From contig CAZZNE010000009.1 in NCBI GenBank assembly GCA_964655525.1, positions 52,028 through 116,027 on the forward strand: a stretch of 64,000 nucleotides of DNA, written 5' to 3'. How positions within the stretch are numbered: the stretch's first letter is position 1; each line of letters starts with the position of its first letter. The translations under genes were made by a program, and so were the position numbers. Source of the DNA: DLAJ01 sp964655525 (lineage in GTDB: Bacteria; Bacillota; Clostridia; Lachnospirales; Lachnospiraceae). The notes under the pieces were generated by a model. It was given only the letters and a program-made list of their open reading frames with translations, was not told the DNA's origin and ran no database searches. Positions 58,198-64,000 of the stretch are shown one piece after another.

Positions 58198-58228
58198 TTG
58201 TAAATTTGAGTGAAATATATTGTAAATT
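58197..58228. promoter_or_regulatory. AraC-type operator: two direct repeats 22 bp apart
   Basis: ATTGTAAATT occurs at 58197-58206 and 58219-58228, spaced two helical turns, directly upstream of the -35 of the minus-strand operon and before the divergent AraC gene. The layout is that of AraC-family half-sites. Confidence 0.65.
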
Positions 58229-58234
58229 CATGCA

Positions 58235-59095
58235 TTGTGTGGAATAATAAAAATAATTGCAAGGGGGGTTTTTACGGATATTTTACGGGAGTTCAACTCT
58301 GAAAATTTATACACACGCTATGCCGTGGATGAAAATCCTGACGATAGGAAATTTGCGATGCACGTTCACGAAAGTTGTGAGATTTTTTATTTTGTTTCAG
58401 GAAATGCTGAGTACCTTGTAGAGGGCGCAAGGTATCCTCTTGAATCGGGAAGTATTCTTATTATGCGCCCCTCAGAATCTCACAGGGCGAAAATTCTCGG
58501 CAGCGAAAAATATGAGAGGTATGCGATAAACTTTTTGAGTTCGGCTGTTGATATTATTGATTCTGAGCATAAGCTTCTGAAAGCATTTTTTGATCGTCCG
58601 CTCGGGCGGGGAAATATATTTTTGCCAATGGAGTTCGGCAATGAAAATATGCAGAAAATCTTTGCGGAAATGTGCCAAAAAAGTGATGTATACGAAACAC
58701 AGATTCATATAAAAACCCACCTTTTCTGGCTGCTTGACAGAATAAACAGGGCTTGGATGAAAAGGGGAGAAAAGGATTATGCTCCACCACAGAATATTTC
58801 GGAACGCATCGTTTTGTATGTTAATTATCACTTGTTTGAGGAGCTTTCTGTGCCGATGCTTGCGGAGCATTTTTTTCTCAGTCCATCGCAGTTCAGCAGA
58901 ATATTTAAGAAAGCCACGGGAGCCGCACCCTGGGAGTACATAACCATAAAGCGTCTTAGCGCGACAAGAGAGAAGATCCGAAGCGGTGAACAATCTCAAC
59001 ATGCCGCCGAAAGCTGTGGATTTGGTGATTATTCATCTTTTTACCGGGCTTATGTAAAATATTTCGGCTGCTCACCGAAATATGACAATATGTAA
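58235..59095 (+). CDS. AraC-family transcriptional regulator
   Basis: A ~286-residue regulator. The N-terminal cupin has HVHESCEIFYFVSGNAEYLV and YPLESGSILIMRPSESH; the C-terminal pair of helix-turn-helices shows LAEHFFLSPSQFSRIFKKATG and SCGFGDYSSFYRAYVKYFGCSPKY. It most likely activates the divergent oxidoreductase/isomerase operon when a sugar binds. The start is unclear: GTG 58235 has no ribosome binding site, while AAGGGGGG at ~58260 is followed by no standard start in frame; ATT 58280 is the only nearby candidate. The track start is kept here. The recognition repeats lie just upstream. Confidence 0.85.
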   Translation: MCGIIKIIARGVFTDILREFNSENLYTRYAVDENPDDRKFAMHVHESCEIFYFVSGNAEYLVEGARYPLESGSILIMRPSESHRAKILGSEKYERYAINFLSSAVDIIDSEHKLLKAFFDRPLGRGNIFLPMEFGNENMQKIFAEMCQKSDVYETQIHIKTHLFWLLDRINRAWMKRGEKDYAPPQNISERIVLYVNYHLFEELSVPMLAEHFFLSPSQFSRIFKKATGAAPWEYITIKRLSATREKIRSGEQSQHAAESCGFGDYSSFYRAYVKYFGCSPKYDNM

Positions 59096-59209
59096 CTTGT
59101 TTTGCGGGTGTGAGGATGTCGAATTCAAGCAGTTTCCGCCAACTATGAGCTAAGCGCTTTCCAAACGAAAGAACAGATTACAAATGATATAGCGGAAAGG
59201 AACACCTAA

Positions 59210-60034
59210 TTGGACAACAAAGACCTTATCCTATCAAAAGTGCATAAGCTGATGGCGGCATATCGGAACGGCCTGCTCGGCGGCAAAAGGCTGGAAGAAT
59301 GTAATTTTTTCAACTGCGAATTTGTACCTGACAGCACAAATTTACAGACTGAGAACGGGGCATGGATCATCAAAATGCCGGAGCATGAGAATCCCGGACT
59401 AGACAGAACTTCGAAAGAAAATTATTTGTATTTCACGCTGCCGATGGCGCTGAATTATCAAAGAAATTCGTATGCTTTATGGGAGTGCGCCAATCGGTTA
59501 TACAAGGATGTGCCGGAGATTTTTGACTGCGGACATGTATTGCGGATGCCGGAAGCCGATTTGAAAGATGTGCTGGTTCAATATAAGGTCGCATTGCAGC
59601 CGAATAAGCAGCCAGTTATTTGGAAAACGCTTTGCGCCACGTTCCACGACAAATACGGCGGGGATGTCCGTAACTTTTTTTCGGCCATGAATTATAAAGT
59701 ATCTGCCATAAAAGAATCTATAAGCAGGGATAAAAAAGCGTTTCCTTATTTGGGCGGCAGTAAAATATGTAATTACTGGTTGTATGTGATGGAGCAGTAT
59801 GCTGATGCAAAATTTGTTGACCGCGAACATATTACCGTAGCGCCGGATACGCATGTCCTTCAGGCAAGTGAGAAGCTGGGTGTGATCAGTGCGGAAGAGG
59901 CAAAAAGAGCAGATGTTCAGCAAATTGTTGCGGATAGATGGAATGAGCTGTTGCGCGAAACGGAATATGTTCCGATTGATATTCACACGCCGATGTGGCT
60001 GTGGAGCAGAGGGAAATTCAGGATTGAGATTTAG
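59210..60034 (+). CDS. HhH-GPD/OGG-like protein, probable DNA glycosylase fold
   Basis: A 274-residue helical protein. The stretch FPYLGGSKICNYWLYVMEQY followed by VAPDTHVLQASEKLGVI looks like the HhH-GPD superfamily pattern (the P-D-T-H block resembles the Asp-containing part of OGG-type glycosylases), and the end YVPIDIHTPMWLWSRG is distinctive. No iron-sulfur Cys cluster is seen. A base-excision role is an inference from fold resemblance. Translation starts at TTG 59210, with AAAGGA eight bases upstream. The gene converges with a short MerR gene, overlapping it by 4 bp. Confidence 0.6.
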   Translation: MDNKDLILSKVHKLMAAYRNGLLGGKRLEECNFFNCEFVPDSTNLQTENGAWIIKMPEHENPGLDRTSKENYLYFTLPMALNYQRNSYALWECANRLYKDVPEIFDCGHVLRMPEADLKDVLVQYKVALQPNKQPVIWKTLCATFHDKYGGDVRNFFSAMNYKVSAIKESISRDKKAFPYLGGSKICNYWLYVMEQYADAKFVDREHITVAPDTHVLQASEKLGVISAEEAKRADVQQIVADRWNELLRETEYVPIDIHTPMWLWSRGKFRIEI

Positions 60035-60291
60035 CAGCAAACTATGAGTTGTTTTGCTTTTGATAGCGGCGAAAAGCCTCTGCAACATATTATGTCCCGG
60101 ATGTCCTTCAGCTTGAAGCCCAATTCTTTGAAAAAAAGAATCTGCTGTAATGTCTGCAACGCTTTGTCATTGTACAGGCGGTAGCCGGACGGCGTTGTTT
60201 CGCTTGGCTTGAGTAGCCCAATCTCGTCATAATACTGCAATGTGCGTACACTGACGTTGGTTAATTTCGCAACTTGGCTTGTGGTCCGCAT
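60031..60291 (-). CDS. short MerR-family protein (DNA-binding domain only, probably truncated)
   Basis: An 86-residue MerR winged helix: RTTSQVAKLTNVSVRTLQYYDEIGLLKPSETTPSGYRLYND, KALQTLQQILFFKELGFKLKDIRDII. Family members usually continue for 60-180 residues with a dimer coiled coil and effector domain; here the frame stops 20 residues after the winged helix with a Cys-rich tail, four bases inside the next gene. It therefore looks like a 3'-truncated remnant, although a working small regulator cannot be excluded. ATG 60291 has GGAG nine bases upstream. Confidence 0.75.
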   Translation of the reverse strand: MRTTSQVAKLTNVSVRTLQYYDEIGLLKPSETTPSGYRLYNDKALQTLQQILFFKELGFKLKDIRDIICCRGFSPLSKAKQLIVCC

Positions 60292-60393
60292 GGGAATCAG
60301 CTCCTCGATATTTTTCGCAGGACTTTGCACTTTCATGCAAAATCCCACGCGTATGCAATTTCCTATAGGATAAAAAAAGAATACCGTATCACG

Positions 60394-61206
60394 TTACGTT
60401 GAAGTCAAGAGTTTTTTTGCCACAAAGAGAAAATGATTTGTCTTTCCAAGGTGTTCCGGCTTTTCACAATAAAAGAGATGCAGTTTCAAATATTGCGCAT
60501 ATCCGGCATCATCAAGCTGGTTGATTCGATCTTCCAATAATTCACTCATGCCGTCTGAGGCGATTTCGTGAATGATCTTAAGATCATTACGGGTGAGCAT
60601 TTCACGACATTGATGCAGGTTAAAAAATACAAATGGAAAATCAACTGTTTTGAACGTTTCCTTATCGTACTCACCGGTCAGAAGATAGTTTGGGTTATAG
60701 CCCCATTCTGTGTAGTGGAGCATGTCATTATTAATAAAAGCGACAAACAGGGTACCGTCTTTTTTCAGGACTCGTTTCGCTTCCCGAATTGCCGTGTTCC
60801 GATCCTTTTCATCGTGCAAATGATAAAGCGGACCAAATAACAGGACAATATCGAACGTTTCATCCTCAAAATCGGATAGGTCGAGAGCGTTTCCCTGTCT
60901 GAGATCAATGTCAAGACCGTCAGTTATCTTTTCACGGAAATCCGCCACATTTTTATCCGCAAGTTCGACCGCGTTCACGTGGTATCCCTTATTTGCAAAA
61001 TAAAGACTGTACTCCCCGGCGCCTGCTCCGAGATCAAGAATTTTCATGCCTTGTTTTAGATATTTTTCAATATATGTAACCGTAGTTGTAAACTCCACTC
61101 TGGCTGCATTACTGCAGTTTAATCTGGATTTTTCATCAAAAAAGTGGTAAACAGCATTCACGAGTTCCGCATCGTTCTTGATTTTTTTGAGTTCATTCAA
61201 ATCCAT
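60394..61206 (-). CDS. class I SAM-dependent methyltransferase, third
   Basis: A 270-residue methyltransferase: KILDLGAGAGEYSLYFANKGYHV (motif I), AVELADKNVADF, DLRQGNALDLSDF, FDIVLLFGPLYHLHDEKDRN and EAKRVLKKDGTLFVAFINN. Substrate unknown. ATG 61206 has GGAGAGG nine bases upstream; the longer frame from 61251 overlaps the stop of the GNAT gene as ATGA, so translational coupling from that start is the alternative. It lies downstream of the acetyltransferase in one minus-strand unit. Confidence 0.87.
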   Translation of the reverse strand: MDLNELKKIKNDAELVNAVYHFFDEKSRLNCSNAARVEFTTTVTYIEKYLKQGMKILDLGAGAGEYSLYFANKGYHVNAVELADKNVADFREKITDGLDIDLRQGNALDLSDFEDETFDIVLLFGPLYHLHDEKDRNTAIREAKRVLKKDGTLFVAFINNDMLHYTEWGYNPNYLLTGEYDKETFKTVDFPFVFFNLHQCREMLTRNDLKIIHEIASDGMSELLEDRINQLDDAGYAQYLKLHLFYCEKPEHLGKTNHFLFVAKKLLTST

Positions 61207-61247
61207 TTTCGGTACCTCTCCGAGATGTTTTGAGGTTAATAGGAACG

Positions 61248-61664
61248 TCATTCTTTCCGAATAATCTTTCTCATACCGCAGCCGCAGTATTCGTGCGGTA
61301 TTTTTTTGAAACCGAGAGATTCGTAAAACGGTTCTTTTCCCGGTTCCGCAATGAGCTGAATACTTGACCTGCCGCCTGCGGGCGTGTGGTCGGATACATA
61401 GGTTAACAGCATATTCAGAATGGTGGTGCCGATTTTTTGTTTTTGAAAATCAGGGCGCACGATGACGTCTGCAATCAGATCATATTGTCCGTCTCCGATC
61501 AATCTGCCCATGGCGATCGTCTCATCATGTTCAACCGCGGTTGCGATATACAGGCTGTTCCGAATCGCATTTTCTGATTGTTCCTTTGAAAAGTTGAGCC
61601 ATCCGACACTTTCGCGCAGGTTTGCGTAGTCTTCATAAGATAAGGTGTTTTCTTTGTATTCCAT
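61248..61664 (-). CDS. GNAT-family N-acetyltransferase
   Basis: A 138-residue acetyltransferase. The acetyl-CoA loop is VIVRPDFQKQKIGTTILNML (R/Q-x-x-G-x-G/T variant), followed by IQLIAEPGKEPFYESLGFKKIP, the usual last strand. It transfers an acetyl group to an amine of a small molecule or protein; substrate unknown. It is the first gene of a two-gene minus-strand unit with the methyltransferase at 60394. The C-terminus has a CGCGMRK end rich in Cys. Confidence 0.9.
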   Translation of the reverse strand: MEYKENTLSYEDYANLRESVGWLNFSKEQSENAIRNSLYIATAVEHDETIAMGRLIGDGQYDLIADVIVRPDFQKQKIGTTILNMLLTYVSDHTPAGGRSSIQLIAEPGKEPFYESLGFKKIPHEYCGCGMRKIIRKE

Positions 61665-61758
61665 GCTATGTTTATCCTTTCCGGGAATTGGTTCCTATTC
61701 GATATTTGATCGTTGCTAGATCTAGGATAACTCTTTTTTCATGCAGGTGTGGTGGGGA

Positions 61759-62022
61759 TTAGTTGCAATGGGGATTATTCGGGGTGAAAAAGCCCCAGAC
61801 ACAATTGCTGAATTCTCCGGCGGCAAATATATGTTGCTGACCATGAATCTTAACGGTATAAATAGGAAACTTGTATTCCTGATCATATAAGGGGTCATGA
61901 ACCGTTGCGGATTCATGAGTCGGTTTCCATTTGTACTTAAAGATATTGACACCAAATAGGTTTGTGTCTCCATCGACACCGGTTACTTCATGCTGCCATG
62001 TTTGTTCTTTCAGGGATTCCAT
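61759..62022 (-). CDS. 87-aa hypothetical protein, immunity-like size and context
   Basis: An 87-residue soluble beta-rich protein with several aromatic residues: EQTWQHEVTGVDGDTNLFGVN, KPTHESATVHDPLYDQEYKFP, TVKIHGQQHIFAAGEFSN. I do not recognise the family. AAAGGA lies 11 nt before ATG 62022; an overlapping frame at 61722 has no such site. It is one of three small minus-strand genes (61759, 62052, 62609), each with its own ribosome binding site, as seen for orphan immunity genes of polymorphic toxins (inference). Confidence 0.65.
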   Translation of the reverse strand: MESLKEQTWQHEVTGVDGDTNLFGVNIFKYKWKPTHESATVHDPLYDQEYKFPIYTVKIHGQQHIFAAGEFSNCVWGFFTPNNPHCN

Positions 62023-62051
62023 AGCGTCGGTTCCTTTCCATTCGATGTTGA

Positions 62052-62447
62052 TTAAGTGATTTCTGGTGAAATGCTACGTAAATCGTTTTCAAATCTTTCG
62101 AGATCAAACTTACTTTTTGACTTGATTTTTTTCATGGCTTTTAATATCGCATCTCTCATTAATTCAATTTTTTCCGCGCTGTCAGCATGATAATAGCGGT
62201 CAAAATTAAGCCGGATATGGATGATCGCACAGGTAGCATGGTCGATGAAACGAATAGATTCTTTCCATTGCCCGGCGGCGTATAATTTTTCCGGTGCGGC
62301 TGCCGGCATGAGCCCAATGGTACATAAGGAATCGCTGTATTGCTTGTCCAGAAAAAAACGATATAATCTTTGGCAATACCGATAAACGTCATCATCGACG
62401 CCATAGTGTTCGGAAAAATATGCCGGTGAATTGATGTTCAGTTCCAT
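62052..62447 (-). CDS. 131-aa hypothetical protein, immunity-like
   Basis: A 131-residue protein that reads SPAYFSEHYGVDDDVYRYCQ, then LCTIGLMPAAAPEKLYAAGQWKESIRFIDH and a basic helix KAMKKIKSKSKFDLERFENDLR. No signal peptide or membrane segment. AGAGG lies before ATG 62447. The size and context resemble polymorphic-toxin immunity proteins, but no toxin gene is visible and I cannot name the family. The gap to the 87-aa gene is 29 nt, so the two may be one unit. Confidence 0.65.
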   Translation of the reverse strand: MELNINSPAYFSEHYGVDDDVYRYCQRLYRFFLDKQYSDSLCTIGLMPAAAPEKLYAAGQWKESIRFIDHATCAIIHIRLNFDRYYHADSAEKIELMRDAILKAMKKIKSKSKFDLERFENDLRSISPEIT

Positions 62448-62608
62448 GATAAGCCTCTGTTAAACGTGGTTTTGCATATCGGGGAAACAGTAAAATTCTC
62501 CTCATTCGGAGAAGTGCCCTTTTCATATGATTTGGGCGGCTGTTTGGTAAACGGACAGTTGCTTGTTATGAATATCCGCCCAGATAAGCCAAGATTGTCT
62601 TATTCAGG

Positions 62609-62872
62609 TTATAGTTTTCGATATAGTTCTAATAGCTCCAGCAATTTAGTTGCCAATGGATTCGAATAGTCCCAACTATCCGCGATTCCTCTTGGATAAT
62701 ACGGATAAAACAATTGCATATTTTTAATCTGCTCCATCTTATCTAATTCACTTAAAATAAAATATAACTGTTTTTCTGAAATATAGTCGGGGAGAGGGAG
62801 ATTATTTATATTTTTGATCATCTCGTGTACAAGTTTCCGAGTTTCTTCAAGCATTAACTGAAAGTTTTTCAT
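62609..62872 (-). CDS. 87-aa hypothetical protein, helical
   Basis: An 87-residue helical protein: FQLMLEETRKLVHEMIKNIN, PDYISEKQLYFILSELDKMEQ, then YYPRGIADSWDYSNPLATKL and a leucine-rich end. ATG 62872 has AGGAG seven bases upstream, better than the frame start at 62938. The region is AT-rich compared with the core genes. Function unknown; third member of the small minus-strand gene group. Confidence 0.65.
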   Translation of the reverse strand: MKNFQLMLEETRKLVHEMIKNINNLPLPDYISEKQLYFILSELDKMEQIKNMQLFYPYYPRGIADSWDYSNPLATKLLELLELYRKL

Positions 62873-63056
62873 GCAAGTTCTCCTGTGCCAATTCCGTTCC
62901 ATCTTTCTGATTTTATCATTGTCAGTTTTGGGATTCAAGGGTTAATCAGTGAAATCTACAGTACTTAAACTCAATAGCACAAAAGGAAAAAAGAAATTTC
63001 ATGGACAACCAGTGTGCGCAATTGCATAATGATAAAAAAACAAAAGAGGAGCGTGT

Positions 63057-63989
63057 GTGATTATGAATACGTTACATTGTTGCATGAGGGAATATTTAGA
63101 ATATTGTCATGATCGGAAGCGGCTGGATTCCAAGACATTGAAGGCTTATCGGATTGACTTAAAGCAGTATGAGGATTTTTGTGCCGGAGCATCTGATTGT
63201 TTTTCAAAAAATGCGGTGGATCATTTTATCACCTGCCTGCACAAACAGTATAAACCGAAAACCGTCAAGCGGAAGATCGCAAGCCTGAAAGCCTTTTTTC
63301 ATTACATGGAATATAAAGATATATTGCATGAAAATCCGTTTGCAAAGCTGGACATCCGTTTCCGGGAAGCGAAGCTCTTGCCAAAGACCATTCCGTTTCA
63401 CTCAATACAGGCATTTCTCGCTGCCATCTACACACAAAAAGAACAGGTAAAATCGGAATATCAGAGGCGATGCTGCATCAGGGATATTGCCGTAATGGAG
63501 TTGTTGTTTGCGACCGGAATGCGAATTTCGGAACTGTGTTCCTTAAAACCCTCGGATATAGACCTTGAGAGCAATAATATCCTGATATACGGAAAAGGCG
63601 CAAAAGAGCGGATAATCCAGCTTGGCAATGGGGAGGTAATCTCTGCGTTGGTGCAATATCGGGAGACATTTAGAGAGGACATAGAGGTTTGCGGGTATTT
63701 TTTTGTGAATCGGTTACAGCATAAGCTATCCGATCAGTCAGTCCGCTTTATGATCAATCATTATGCGGAGCTTGCGGGCATCACGCAGCACATCACACCG
63801 CATATGTTCCGGCATTCTTTTGCCACGCTTTTATTGGAGCAGGACGTTGATATCCGCTATATCCAAAGGATGCTTGGGCACAGTTCCATCAGCACAACGG
63901 AGATTTATACGCATGTGTCGAACGCGAAGCAGAAGGATATTTTGGTGCGCAAGCATCCGAGGAATTTGATGGAGGTGAATGGAGGATAA
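63057..63989 (+). CDS. tyrosine recombinase (XerC/D-type integrase)
   Basis: A 310-residue recombinase, complete. The N-terminal SAM-like core-binding domain is residues 1-100; the catalytic domain has R156 (TGMRISEL), Lys in GKGAKERI, H249 and R252 (HMFRH), H275 (LGHSS) and the nucleophile Y284 (IYTHVS), so it should be active. It joins or resolves DNA at a short core site. GTG 63057 has AGAGGAG five bases upstream; ATG 63063 is also possible. At the edge of an accessory region it may be an integrase of an element that continues past the window; no att repeats were found. Confidence 0.92.
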   Translation: MIMNTLHCCMREYLEYCHDRKRLDSKTLKAYRIDLKQYEDFCAGASDCFSKNAVDHFITCLHKQYKPKTVKRKIASLKAFFHYMEYKDILHENPFAKLDIRFREAKLLPKTIPFHSIQAFLAAIYTQKEQVKSEYQRRCCIRDIAVMELLFATGMRISELCSLKPSDIDLESNNILIYGKGAKERIIQLGNGEVISALVQYRETFREDIEVCGYFFVNRLQHKLSDQSVRFMINHYAELAGITQHITPHMFRHSFATLLLEQDVDIRYIQRMLGHSSISTTEIYTHVSNAKQKDILVRKHPRNLMEVNGG

Positions 63990-64000
63990 TTCCTGATTAT

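Noticed and set aside
59140..59157. cre-like sequence (CTAAGCGCTTTCC) before the OGG-like gene
   Set aside because: Too far from the consensus and not near a recognised promoter.
61722..61979. 85-codon minus-strand frame overlapping the 87-aa gene
   Set aside because: Lacks a ribosome binding site; the frame at 61759-62022 has AAAGGA and better composition.

Overview
The window looks like a chromosomal segment of a Gram-positive gut-type clostridium, most likely Lachnospiraceae. That is inferred from consensus sigma-A promoters, AGGAGG-type ribosome binding sites, an S-box riboswitch before metK, the birA-small ORF-dusB-greA gene order, and many small Clostridia-style hypothetical genes. I see no rRNA, tRNA or CRISPR array.

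Layout. (1) 1-3801: end of a fructan/sucrose operon (two GH32 hydrolases, PfkB fructokinase). (2) 3880-16021: mixed housekeeping and signalling genes: a MshEN-like/CheX/REC fusion, nagA, a PIN-like nuclease with a repeat linker, a YggS-type PLP protein, an acyltransferase, a sugar nucleotidyltransferase with galE, hemolysin III, a RelQ-type (p)ppGpp synthetase, a tail-anchored coiled-coil protein and a flavoredoxin. (3) 16052-24887: dinB, an M23 endopeptidase with a WalR-like site, murA with a long structured leader, a GH43 enzyme, an HD-GYP protein and riboswitch-controlled metK. (4) 24921-25761: a 100-bp MITE-like hairpin and an AT-rich HEPN/MNT toxin-antitoxin pair. (5) 25817-39532: core genes dnaE, pfkA, an rRNA methylase, proC, a SleB-like hydrolase, NfeD/stomatin, argF, birA, dusB, greA. 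(6) 39677-41689: a class I lysyl-tRNA synthetase fused to a tRNA-binding domain. (7) 41971-49840: a surface phosphopolysaccharide (teichoic-acid-like) locus. (8) 50127-63989: accessory region with HTH-methyltransferase and purC, MFS exporter, 5'-3' exonuclease, three further methyltransferases, a divergent AraC/sugar-catabolism cassette, a shortened MerR gene, three small immunity-like ORFs and a tyrosine recombinase.

The signals least explained by known features are non-coding. Four copies of a composite terminator (TAGGAAA box, hairpin, hairpin, T-run) lie at 22188, 29301, 35448 and 39531. A 51-52 nt structured element sits 20-21 nt before two unrelated genes (7711-8418 and argF) and shows compensatory change. 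A transcribed leader at 14286-14473 is built of GC-rich hairpins with a 27-bp direct repeat. A nested hairpin of similar style lies at 33732-33802. All calls come from reading the sequence; no database search was run.
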